Shown one piece after another: positions 1 to 5,578 of a stretch of DNA of 7,649 nt. Below the pieces are notes generated by a model. The model did no database searches and was not told where the DNA came from. It worked only from the letters and a program-made list of their open reading frames with translations. The DNA is from Rhizobium sp. (GTDB lineage: Bacteria; Pseudomonadota; Alphaproteobacteria; Rhizobiales; Rhizobiaceae): assembly GCA_003501385.1 (NCBI GenBank), contig DNPN01000297.1:522-8170 (forward strand). The letters run 5' to 3'. Position numbers and translations under genes: made by a program. How positions within the stretch are numbered: position 1 is the first letter of the stretch; each line of letters opens with the position of its first letter.

Positions 1-119
1 ATCCGAAGGATGACGTGCAGCTCAACTACGCGCTGGATCTGCTGCGTGGCGTGAAGAAAGATGCGTCTTTCCCACCAGACCCAAGCAAGGTGGTGCTGGA
101 TACCGCCAAGAAGAAGTGA
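1..119 (+). CDS. ctpA: C-terminal end of an S41-family carboxyl-terminal processing protease (CtpA-like), partial
   Basis: The frame opening at base 3 reads 38 residues to a TGA at 117-119 and enters from outside the window. It contains VQLNYALDLLRG and ends in a lysine-rich tail (AKKK). The 'D-x-QL-x-A-L-x-L-L' helix near the C-terminus is the kind of ending seen on rhizobial CtpA proteases, which are periplasmic serine proteases that trim C-termini of envelope proteins. No catalytic residues lie in this stub. The assignment rests on this tail plus context: in Rhizobiaceae ctpA is commonly followed by the divergent polysaccharide deacetylase and rppH, as here. A strong terminator follows 11 bases after the stop, so this gene ends its own transcript. 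Confidence 0.62.
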   Translation, partial: PKDDVQLNYALDLLRGVKKDASFPPDPSKVVLDTAKKK

Positions 120-130
120 GATTGAAATAG

Positions 131-162
131 AAAAATGCCGATCCGCAAGGGTCGGCATTTTT
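131..162 (+). terminator. Rho-independent terminator after ctpA
   Basis: A-rich left arm AAAAATGCCGATCC, loop GCAA, right arm GGGTCGGCATTTTT. The arms pair over 14 positions (one G-U) around a GNRA-type GCAA tetraloop, and the right arm ends in a T run followed by TTGCTTTT. Because the stem is flanked by A on the left and T on the right it could work in both directions, but only the plus strand has a gene ending here. It separates ctpA from the next gene. Confidence 0.85.
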
Positions 163-174
163 GCTTTTGATCTG

Positions 175-187
175 GCTGATGATCAGC
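175..187. promoter_or_regulatory. Small perfect dyad (possible operator) before the deacetylase gene
   Basis: GCTGAT-G-ATCAGC is a perfect 6-bp inverted repeat about a single central base. It ends 24 bases before the extended -10 candidate at 212-220, so it would lie around the -35 position or just upstream. Dyads this short arise by chance, and no regulator is implied by the sequence. Confidence 0.25.
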
Positions 188-211
188 AGGTGATGGCAGC
201 ACCGCCCCGCG

Positions 212-220
212 TGCTATATA
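212..220 (+). promoter_or_regulatory. Candidate extended -10 promoter for the deacetylase gene
   Basis: TGCTATATA fits the extended -10 pattern TG-n-TATAnT closely. No convincing -35 hexamer sits 17 bases upstream, which is tolerated by extended -10 promoters. Transcription would begin near 227 and give a leader of about 32 bases to the TTG at 259. It is the only promoter-like string between the ctpA terminator and the gene. Confidence 0.4.
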
Positions 221-258
221 TCCCATGACGTTGCGTTGATTCGTTGAAAGCCCATCAT

Positions 259-1440
259 TTGAGCACTGACTTACATGCACCTCTGGGCCAGAACCGAAAA
301 AAGCCGCGCGTAAGCCGCCGCAGGCTGCCTGTTGGGTTGGGCCTTGGCGCTGTCAGTGGTGCGGCTATTTTGGGCCTGTCTTTTTATGTGGCTCTCACGC
401 CCTTGCCTCTGCGTGCGCCGCAACCATTGCCAGCCCAAGTCGCCGAAGCGTCGCCCCAGCCACAGGCTGCGGCCCCACCACCGGCCAATCTGCAAACGCT
501 GGAAACCCGTTCTTCTACCTCCGGTGCCGTTGTCCAGCGTAACACCATGCCGGATGGTTCGGTGGTGACCCAATATTCTCCGGCACTCAGAGATGGCAGC
601 GGCCCGGCACTGATCACCACGCCGCATATTGGCCAAGATGCACGCATGGCCGCCACGCCCAATCCCGACCTTCTGGAGGATAGTCCCGAAGGCAAAATCC
701 CGGTGATTGGTCCCGATGGCCTGCGCCCGATAGAACAATATGGGCGACCATGGTCGGGTGCGCACGGTACACGCATTGCCATCATTGTTGGCGGGCTTGG
801 CTTGAGCCAGACCGGCACGCAAAAGGCCATCAAGCTTTTGCCCGAAGAGATCACGCTGGCCTTCGCCTCCAGCGGCAACAGTTTGCAGCGCTGGATGCAG
901 GATGCCCGGAGGGCGGGCCATGAAATTCTGCTGCAAATCCCGCTGGAGCCACTTGGTTACCCGGCGAACGATCCCGGACGCGGTACGCTTCTCAGCAGCC
1001 AGACAGCGGCCAAAAACCTGCATCAATTGCATGAGGCCATGGCCAGCATCAGCAATTACACCGGCATTATGAATTATATGGGTGCCCGCTTTTTGACCGA
1101 TGCGGGAGCGCTGGAGCCGATCATGCGCGATATTGCCGCGCGCGGCTTGTTGTTTCTGGATGACGGTTCGTCGGCGCAATCGCTGAGTGGCAAATTCGCC
1201 AAGGCACTGAATATGCCCTATTCGGTGGGCGATCTTCAACTGGATGACCAATTGCAGAAACAGGCGATTGTGAAGCGGCTGGACGAGTTGGAACGCATTG
1301 CCAAGCGCAATGGCAGCGCCATTGGCGTTGCCTCTGCCTTTGACGAGAGTGTCACCACCATTGCCGACTGGGTGCGCGAAGCGAAAAGCCGTGGTATCGA
1401 AATTGTCGGCATTTCTGCCCTTGCTCTTGAAAACCAGTAA
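259..1440 (+). CDS. Divergent polysaccharide deacetylase family protein (DUF610/YibQ-type), membrane-anchored
   Basis: A 393-residue protein. Residues about 23-46 form one hydrophobic segment after a basic stretch (RKKPRVSRRR), consistent with an uncleaved N-terminal anchor placing the rest in the periplasm. A Pro/Ala/Gln-rich linker (about 48-80) leads to a C-terminal domain beginning near residue 170 with IAIIVGGLGLSQTGT, then LAFASSGNSLQRWM, LLQIPLEPLGYPANDPG, NYTGIMNYMGARF and GLLFLDDGSS. These are signatures of the divergent polysaccharide deacetylase family, a NodB-like barrel of uncertain activity; the substrate cannot be read from sequence. I chose the TTG at 259 over the in-frame TTG at 244 because it gives MSTDLHAPLGQN, resembling rhizobial homologues as I know them, and has GAAAG at 246-250 as a ribosome site, whereas 244 has none. 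There is no in-frame ATG nearby. The next gene starts 117 bases downstream, beyond a RIME-like repeat. Confidence 0.88.
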   Translation: MSTDLHAPLGQNRKKPRVSRRRLPVGLGLGAVSGAAILGLSFYVALTPLPLRAPQPLPAQVAEASPQPQAAAPPPANLQTLETRSSTSGAVVQRNTMPDGSVVTQYSPALRDGSGPALITTPHIGQDARMAATPNPDLLEDSPEGKIPVIGPDGLRPIEQYGRPWSGAHGTRIAIIVGGLGLSQTGTQKAIKLLPEEITLAFASSGNSLQRWMQDARRAGHEILLQIPLEPLGYPANDPGRGTLLSSQTAAKNLHQLHEAMASISNYTGIMNYMGARFLTDAGALEPIMRDIAARGLLFLDDGSSAQSLSGKFAKALNMPYSVGDLQLDDQLQKQAIVKRLDELERIAKRNGSAIGVASAFDESVTTIADWVREAKSRGIEIVGISALALENQ

Positions 1441-1446
1441 TCACAA

Positions 1447-1548
1447 CTGCATAATTTTTTAAACCGAAGTCGGTTTAAAAAATTATGCAGTACATATAAA
1501 GAGATACAGCGAACCTTTGTGCGCCATAAATGGCGCACGGCGCTGTAT
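1447..1548. repeat. RIME1-like rhizobial intergenic element (two palindromes)
   Basis: Two stem-loops in tandem fill the gap before rppH. The first (1447-1490) is a perfect 21-bp inverted repeat from CTGCATAA to TTATGCAG around a central AG. The second (1504-1548) has an outer 8-bp stem ATACAGCG/CGCTGTAT and an inner 8-bp stem GTGCGCCA/TGGCGCAC with loop TAAA. They are joined by a short AT-rich spacer. This architecture, about 100 bp with two large palindromes, and the words CTGCATAATTT, AAATTATGCAG and CAGCG..CTTTG match Rhizobium-specific intergenic mosaic elements (RIME1) as I know them. Their function is unknown. The A and T tracts of the first hairpin are in the wrong order for a standard terminator. 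The last base of the element abuts the rppH ribosome site. Confidence 0.75.
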
Positions 1549-1557
1549 GAGGACACC

Positions 1558-2079
1558 ATGACCCAAGCTTCGATCAAAGCGGAAGACCTGCCCTATCGCC
1601 CTTGTGTTGGCATTCTGGTGCTCAATCAGGCCGGTCTTGTCTGGGCCGGACGGCGCATTCCCCTGCTGAATTCAGAATATGATGGCTCGCCGCAGCTGTG
1701 GCAAATGCCACAGGGCGGCATTGACCCCGGCGAAGATCCGAAGGAGGCCGCCTACCGCGAGCTATACGAGGAAACCGGCATGAAAACGGTCACACTTCTG
1801 GCCGAAGCGCCGGAGTGGATCAATTACGACCTGCCGCCGCAACTGATCGGCATTGGTCTTAGGGGCAAATACCGCGGCCAGACCCAGCGCTGGTTTGCCT
1901 TTCGCTTTGAAGGCGATGAGAGCGAAATCCAGATCAACCCGCCACCAACAAGCCAACACGCCGAGTTTGACGAATGGCAATGGAAGCCCATGCAGGAACT
2001 ACCCGACCTGATCGTGCCGTTCAAACGCGGTGTCTATGAGCAGGTGGTGGCTAGCTTCCAGCATCTGGCGCGAGGGTAA
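1558..2079 (+). CDS. rppH: RppH: RNA 5'-pyrophosphohydrolase (Nudix)
   Basis: A 173-residue cytoplasmic Nudix hydrolase that removes pyrophosphate from 5'-triphosphate RNA (and/or dinucleoside polyphosphates), starting 5'-end-dependent mRNA decay. The Nudix box is complete at residues 53-75: G53, E59, then R67-E68-L69-x-E71-E72-x-G74, with E68, E71 and E72 as the expected metal ligands. Flanking family features are YRPCVGILVLN (13-23), VWAGRR (28-33), LWQMPQGGID (47-56) and a C-terminal FKRGVYEQVV. Length fits the IalA/RppH group (about 160-175). The start is the ATG at 1558, with GAGGA at 1549-1553 as ribosome site; an in-frame GTG at 1519 lies inside the repeat hairpin and would add a non-conserved tail. 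The leader is largely the RIME-like element, so translation could be influenced by the hairpin ending one base before the ribosome site. The gene converges on parA with only 6 bases between stops. Confidence 0.93.
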   Translation: MTQASIKAEDLPYRPCVGILVLNQAGLVWAGRRIPLLNSEYDGSPQLWQMPQGGIDPGEDPKEAAYRELYEETGMKTVTLLAEAPEWINYDLPPQLIGIGLRGKYRGQTQRWFAFRFEGDESEIQINPPPTSQHAEFDEWQWKPMQELPDLIVPFKRGVYEQVVASFQHLARG

Positions 2080-2085
2080 CGCCTC

Positions 2086-2817
2086 TTACGCTGTCCTCAA
2101 CTGAGGCCTGCGCCCAAAAACCCGGTGGTCGAGATTATCCGCCACCGGCATCCGAAAAACCGGAACCAGCATTTCCACCTCATCAGCATAGCGCTCGGCA
2201 TTGGCCACGGCCTTGTCAAGATTGCTGACGCGCTCCGGGTCCAGTTGATGCAGACTGGTGCGAAACTCAAACATGTCACGATAAGCGGCCCGCTCGATAA
2301 TCGGCGTATCCAGCACCCGCACATGGCGTTCGGCCAGCAAGGCTTTCACCGCCTTCAGCGCCCGTGTGGTCACCAGTGAATTGACGCGCGATAGAACCAC
2401 TGAGTGCGGAATGCGAATATTGCCGCGAGTGTAGAGATATTGCAAAAGCTCAATCACTTGTGCGCCACCTTGCGCATCCATGGTGCTGCCCTGAATGGGA
2501 ATAAGCACATGATGGGACAGACCCAGCGCGGTTGCCAGCAACGGTGATTGCGCACCCGGCAAATCAACAATCACATAGTCCGATGTGTCCCGATAGGCTT
2601 CAATAGTTCGTTGCAGGGAATTGACCGAAACATACGTCGCCACCCGCAAATCCGTGCTGGGTTGCGCCCCTTCAAACCAGCGGGAAATCCAGCGCTGCGG
2701 ATCGGTATCGATCACAGACACACGGTATCCACGGCGCACCAGCTCGGTGGCCAGCAGCAGCACAGCCGTGGTCTTCCCGGCACCGCCTTTGGTGTTGGCG
2801 AAGGTGATAATGGGCAT
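2086..2817 (-). CDS. Orphan ParA/VirC1-like ATPase
   Basis: A 243-residue P-loop ATPase of the ParA/MinD superfamily. The deviant Walker A is K10-GGAGK-TT (signature lysine K10, catalytic lysine K15), Walker A' is IDTDPQ (36-41) and Walker B is YVIVDLPG (81-88, D85). The short N-terminus without a helix-turn-helix domain and the WxxRW/F segment after DTDPQ resemble the small ParA group that includes VirC1 of Agrobacterium Ti plasmids, which helps T-DNA processing and positioning. No parB, parS cluster or vir gene is visible, so the cargo is unknown; plasmid replication (RepA) is unlikely because repBC are absent. The start is ATG at 2817 with GAGG about eight bases upstream. Its stop lies 6 bases from the rppH stop, so the two transcripts converge. 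Confidence 0.85.
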   Translation of the reverse strand: MPIITFANTKGGAGKTTAVLLLATELVRRGYRVSVIDTDPQRWISRWFEGAQPSTDLRVATYVSVNSLQRTIEAYRDTSDYVIVDLPGAQSPLLATALGLSHHVLIPIQGSTMDAQGGAQVIELLQYLYTRGNIRIPHSVVLSRVNSLVTTRALKAVKALLAERHVRVLDTPIIERAAYRDMFEFRTSLHQLDPERVSNLDKAVANAERYADEVEMLVPVFRMPVADNLDHRVFGRRPQLRTA

Positions 2818-2884
2818 GGGACAACCTCAGTAAACCAGCACAGAGCCACACATCGCTCGTCAACGGCCCCACATCATCGGGCAA

Positions 2885-2907
2885 AACCATTGTGCCGCAA
2901 CATGGTT
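2885..2907 (-). terminator. Imperfect hairpin between the decayed gene and parA
   Basis: AACCAT...ATGGTT arms (extendable to 10 bp with two mismatches) around a GC-containing loop. Read on the minus strand, it begins 10 bases after the TAA at 2917-2919 and is followed by TTTTG, so it may be a weak terminator for the broken gene upstream. It could equally be an operator in the parA leader, about 70 bases before the parA start. Confidence 0.3.
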
Positions 2908-2916
2908 AATCAGATG

Positions 2917-3208
2917 TTATGCGTCGCCGATAAATACGGATAACGGGCGAAAGCCGTCATCAATATAGCGCAACACGGCCTGCTGGCTGAGCCAATTCCT
3001 ATCTGATAATAAACCTCATGACGCCACAACACATAGGCCTCCGTGATTTCGTCGATTGATCCGCGCTTGGTTGGAGAGATTTCGCAATACCCCTGGAGGG
3101 GTGCCAAGGAACTATCCCGGCAAGTGCTATTCGAAGCCACTTCTGACCAACGGCATCGTAAGAAACGACCGTGCCGGTTTCAAACTTCGACAGTCTCTCG
3201 GACGTCAT
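2917..3208 (-). pseudogene. Frameshifted remnant of an unknown coding region
   Basis: No single frame is convincing, but good protein-like stretches succeed each other in different minus-strand frames. About 3208-3075 reads SKFETGTVVSYDAVGQKW then GIVPWHPSRGIAKSLQ. About 3060-3003 reads SIDEITEAYVLWRHEVYYQ. From 3000 to the TAA at 2917 a third frame reads NWLSQQAVLRYIDDGFRPL then SVFIGDA. The last two join naturally if one base is inserted near 3001, and the alternative continuation of the second frame is rich in rare codons. I read this as the 3' part of one or more degraded genes. I do not recognise the family, so no function is proposed. The first stretch overlaps the end of the 3180-3581 reading frame by 29 bases. 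Confidence 0.38.
3070..3118 (-). repeat. Diverged ~48-bp direct repeat, copy 1
   Basis: Read on the minus strand it has four blocks in order: GGGATAG, CCTTGG, CTCCAGGGG and TCTCCAAC. The same four blocks, in the same order and strand with nearly the same spacing, occur at 3793-3839. It lies inside the frameshifted remnant. Its nature is unknown. Confidence 0.5.
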
Positions 3209-3581
3209 CCAGAAGAAAATGCACGATCACATAATGCGTCGTATAGTGCTGACCGCTGTCGGAAACACTCTCAACGCTGCCACCCTCGGACGGATGCCAG
3301 TTCTGGTAATGCGGGTTGTTGGTGATCAACGTGATCGCTTTACCCGAAAACCGTCCAGTAAGCCGATAGCGAGCCTCAGAAAAGTGCCAGATCTTCTCAA
3401 AGTCCTGTTGGCTGATACGAGCTCTCAAAGCTCTCCTCGTGAACGCCTTTTCAGTTGAACCATCGCTGTTTACAAGCGGCTGAAGTTGAAGGTCAACTTC
3501 TTCCGCATCGTCCAGCATAAAGGCATATTCGTCTGGCCACATCCGTTTCACGTCACGCTCCTCCCAAAGCTTTCCGTCCAT
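3180..3581 (-). CDS. Hypothetical protein, 3' part of a MITE-interrupted gene
   Basis: 133 residues opening at an ATG (3579-3581) and closing at TGA 3180-3182. It is hydrophilic and acidic near the start (DEYAFMLDDAEEVDLQLQP), basic in the middle (TRRALRARI) and ends HYVIVHFLLDDVRETVEV; no membrane segment or known motif was recognised. The ATG abuts the MITE at 3582-3684 and has no ribosome site, since the preceding bases are the MITE's own inverted repeat. Removing the MITE with one TA copy joins this frame without a stop to the helix-turn-helix-like fragment at 3683-3829, giving a 182-residue product. I therefore see it as the surviving 3' part of a larger gene. Automated callers would probably list it as a stand-alone hypothetical protein. 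Confidence 0.5.
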   Translation of the reverse strand: MDGKLWEERDVKRMWPDEYAFMLDDAEEVDLQLQPLVNSDGSTEKAFTRRALRARISQQDFEKIWHFSEARYRLTGRFSGKAITLITNNPHYQNWHPSEGGSVESVSDSGQHYTTHYVIVHFLLDDVRETVEV

Positions 3582-3684
3582 TAGAGTCTGTCAGGTTCAG
3601 ATTGAACCAGACAGACTCTAAATTTTCTTGTTTGCGTTTGCCTTTTCGGGAAAATCGGGTTCCACTTTTCCCTGACAAACTCTA
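3582..3684. mobile_element. MITE-like element with TA ends and 12-bp terminal inverted repeats
   Basis: A short non-coding element bounded by TA on both sides (3582-3583 and 3683-3684). Its terminal inverted repeats are GAGTCTGTCAGG (3584-3595) and CCTGACAAACTC (3671-3682), matching at 11 of 12 positions. The left half folds into a hairpin (12 bp, an A-A mismatch, 6 bp, loop GAT). The right half has GGGAAAA/TTTTCCC arms (3648-3654 and 3666-3672). Segments such as TTTCGGGAAAATCGGGTTCCAC resemble small palindromic repeats scattered in Rhizobium and Agrobacterium genomes. TA flanks are what IS630/mariner-type transposases leave as target duplications, so I infer a MITE mobilised in trans by such an element. 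It has no coding capacity. Confidence 0.68.
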
Positions 3685-3829
3685 GCGCGACGAGTGTAGC
3701 GCTTTTGCTGTAAGAGGCAAGGCTGATATAAACCATGCTACCCAGCGCCTTCGCGAGCTTGCGGATCGTTGCCATTGTGATCTTAAATCGTTGTTGGAGA
3801 TCGTGAGTGATGCCCCTGGAGAGTTCCAA
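3683..3829 (-). pseudogene. Helix-turn-helix-like 5' fragment split off by the MITE
   Basis: From a TTG at 3829 the frame reads SRGITHDLQQRFKITMATI then RKLAKALGSMVYISLASY. The core resembles the recognition and following helices of small XRE/HigA-type regulators, where '..ATIRKLAKALG' is typical, but it lacks the usual first helices, and a TAG stands two codons upstream of the TTG. AAGGGA 7 bases before the TTG could serve as ribosome site. Downstream the frame runs into the MITE and stops at its far end (TAA 3581-3583), so any product would carry about 33 MITE-encoded residues. Conceptual excision fuses it in frame to the 133-residue ORF. Either the gene start is eroded too or the HTH resemblance is superficial. 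Confidence 0.45.
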
Positions 3830-3839
3830 GGTCTATCCC
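3793..3839 (-). repeat. Diverged ~48-bp direct repeat, copy 2
   Basis: Minus-strand blocks GGGATAG, CCTTGG, CTCCAGGGG and TCTCCAAC, as at 3070-3118. It spans the TTG start of the helix-turn-helix fragment and begins 15 bases past the DUF3037 stop. In both copies one reading frame encodes SRGI-x-x-x-LQ, so this may be a small coding duplication rather than a non-coding repeat. Confidence 0.5.
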
Positions 3840-3854
3840 TTGAAATCTGTTCTG

Positions 3855-4688
3855 CTACGCGGCCGCAGCTGAAAGCAATTTCTGCTCGTCCATAACATCA
3901 ACGACTTGGATATGGTTGTTTCGGAACCGATCTATAGCCTCATTAAACGCTTCTTGCCGCGCAGACGGTTCATGTGGACCTTCTACGGCAAAGATAATAT
4001 TCTTGGGGAGTAAGGTCTTTAACCGGTTAACTGTGAATAGCCACTTGTTGCTATGGTCAAGAATGCGCGTCGGATCATCTTGTCCTAAAAACAGCGGCTT
4101 CAGAATTTTAACCGGCTTGTCACCAACCAATTCAACAAATGGAAATTTTGCCTGATATATCCCATCGTTGAATGATTTCTTCTTGAAAGAACGCCCAATC
4201 ATCTTGAGATTCAACAAATCTCGAACATGTTTTTCCAAAATTCCTTCGCGGTAGATCGGGCTGGAAAAATCTCTGTTGACGTAATATTCAAAGAGCTCAG
4301 CTAATTTATCTTCAGGGCTATCAGTCATCGCGAAGCGAACGTCACTAAAACGAATAATGCCTTCACGTTCTTTGGTGAGCGCATAAAAAAGATGCTCGGC
4401 ATTATCCATGAAGCCGAATTCCATTCGGGTCTGACCGTCGCCATTGTGACCAGCTGCCTCTTTGATCCGCTTCAGTTCAGTATAATAATTCTTCAATATG
4501 AGACGAACTGTGGCTGGCTCTACGCTGTCGAAAAAACTGGTCACGCGCCCCAAGCGCCGAGTCTCAAGCTTGAAATCAAGATACCCTATGCGCGGAGCAA
4601 CCAGCACGATCCCGATATTTGCAAATTCTTCCGTTTCAATATGTGGCTGGAACCGGATTATTGCATAGCTAATTGCATGCTTTTTCAT
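3855..4688 (-). CDS. DUF3037 domain protein, partner of the HipA_2 kinase
   Basis: A 277-residue soluble protein. The N-terminus SYAIIRFQPHIETEEFANIGIVL (7-29) carries the hallmark of DUF3037 proteins, a strand followed by 'E-x-x-N-I/V-G-I/V-V-L'. The rest is mixed alpha/beta with a basic patch (GRSFKKKSF) and an Ala-rich end. The start is ATG 4688 rather than the upstream TTG at 4700, because its ATGA overlaps the kinase TGA (4685-4687), the classic spacing for translational coupling, with a GGA-containing site in TTGGAAAC. DUF3037 genes are repeatedly found directly after HipA_2-type kinase genes; their biochemical role is not known to me, and a substrate or antidote role is only a guess. 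The frame is intact although the upstream kinase is interrupted. The region is clearly AT-richer than 1-2800, suggesting acquisition. Confidence 0.85.
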   Translation of the reverse strand: MKKHAISYAIIRFQPHIETEEFANIGIVLVAPRIGYLDFKLETRRLGRVTSFFDSVEPATVRLILKNYYTELKRIKEAAGHNGDGQTRMEFGFMDNAEHLFYALTKEREGIIRFSDVRFAMTDSPEDKLAELFEYYVNRDFSSPIYREGILEKHVRDLLNLKMIGRSFKKKSFNDGIYQAKFPFVELVGDKPVKILKPLFLGQDDPTRILDHSNKWLFTVNRLKTLLPKNIIFAVEGPHEPSARQEAFNEAIDRFRNNHIQVVDVMDEQKLLSAAAA

Positions 4689-5422
4689 GTTCGTTTCCAA
4701 AATGTTGGTTCGGCATATCGCTGCAAGGTCATTTCAACTCGGTCTATAGGAAAGCCATTATCGATAGTGTGATGCTCATCTGCATAATACCAACGCTCTG
4801 GTATGCCTCTGATGATTTCCGGCAACGCCGAAAGGGCCTCTGCGAAGCGTTGTGCGTAGTGGTGCTGCAAAACCTTTGAAGCGCATATCTCACTCAATTG
4901 TGTGGAAAAGATATGGCTCTCTATTTGTGAATTAAGCGTTACGGTTTCATCGAATGCCAAGTTATGGTCGATGACAAACAACTCTTCAGTCTTATCGGAC
5001 CAGAGAAGGTTAGGATTTCCGCCAGCGTCGCTGAGCGTTCGGTCACCATTCATCACCCACCAATCAAATGCAGCGATATCGCATTTCAAAGAGGGCCTAA
5101 CTTTCACGACGTTGACTATGGATATTTCGTTCACATTCTCTACACTTTGTGACCCGAACATTTCACCAAAGCCAAGCCCAGACAAGGTATCGCTCCGATC
5201 CAGCTGGCAAAGCGCTTGCGGCACAGACGCAATTTCAAAGCGTGGAATAGGTAAACCCAACTTGACACCGAGTTGGCCAGCGACCCACTCCTTTACAAGC
5301 GAAGCATAACTCGCCCCTTTTCCCTTAACAAATTAGAGCATGTTATCCGATCCACGGCAAATGTAAGGGGCTGTTTTGCCTTGCTCAGACCGTCTCAGAA
5401 TTTCCTCTATTTCAACCGGCAT
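4685..5422 (-). pseudogene. HipA_2-type kinase gene with in-frame TAA at codon 30
   Basis: Read from ATG 5420-5422 to TGA 4685-4687 this is a 245-residue HipA_2-type protein kinase-like frame, the usual length of the family. The N-terminus MPVEIEEILRRSEQGKTAP is followed by YICRGSDNML, then TAA at 5333-5335, then FVKGKGASYASLVKEW in the same frame, where homologues carry 'xVKGrGa..SLxxEW' with the nucleotide-binding lysine. The remainder is intact: GLPIPRFEI (56-64), the catalytic loop DWWVMNGDR (120-128; D120, N125, D127) and the metal-binding IDHNLAFD (151-158). One nonsense codon, most simply TAT/TAC to TAA, thus separates 29 residues from the kinase body. Re-initiation at TTG 5260 would give 191 residues lacking the lysine loop and probably be inactive. 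The pair with the DUF3037 gene (ATGA overlap) is a recurring cassette. Alternatives are a sequencing error or suppression. Confidence 0.85.
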
Positions 5423-5487
5423 ATGGGTCCAGACGCGCGAAATGAATATCTCGCATCTATAGAACACTCTCTCATTTGAAGTCCAAT

Positions 5488-5493
5488 AGTATA
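5488..5493 (-). promoter_or_regulatory. Candidate -10 (TATACT) for the HipA_2/DUF3037 operon
   Basis: On the minus strand TATACT matches TATAAT at five of six positions and would start transcription near 5481, about 60 bases before the kinase ATG. No good -35 hexamer is visible 16-18 bases upstream. The direct repeat at 5517-5533 lies just beyond that position, so an activator or repressor site there is possible. Confidence 0.35.
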
Positions 5494-5516
5494 AGGTCGC
5501 GCCGGTAAAGTGGCCC

Positions 5517-5533
5517 TGTGATCATTTGTGATC
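5517..5533. repeat. TGTGATC direct repeat at 10-bp phasing
   Basis: TGTGATC occurs at 5517-5523 and again at 5527-5533, exactly 10 bases apart, which puts both copies on nearly the same DNA face. It lies at about -36 to -52 relative to the candidate start site of the kinase operon, a position fitting a regulator. Seven-base repeats can be coincidental. Confidence 0.35.
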
Positions 5534-5578
5534 GCGAGTTAGAATCTGCTGATCGTTATAAGCTTCAGGTTGCTCGTT

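Noticed and set aside
271..1251. Long minus-strand open frame (326 codons) opposite the deacetylase gene
   Set aside because: It is the antisense shadow of a GC-biased gene: Arg/Gly/Gln-rich low-complexity composition, no recognisable domain, while the plus frame carries clear family motifs.
1447..1490. The 21-bp perfect palindrome as an ordinary Rho-independent terminator
   Set aside because: The tract before the core stem is T-rich and the tract after it is A-rich on either strand, the reverse of what a terminator needs; the repeat-element reading fits better.
2548..2943. Plus-strand frame opposite parA (131 codons)
   Set aside because: It is antisense to a clearly recognised ParA ATPase and shows only His/Arg/Thr-rich shadow composition.
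3043..3458. Overlapping plus-strand frames of 60-95 codons in this region
   Set aside because: None shows a motif, ribosome site or sensible composition; all lie antisense to the minus-strand ORF or its decayed neighbour.
4392..4772. Plus-strand 126-codon frame spanning the DUF3037/kinase junction
   Set aside because: It is antisense to two recognised coding regions and crosses their ATGA overlap; no family resemblance.
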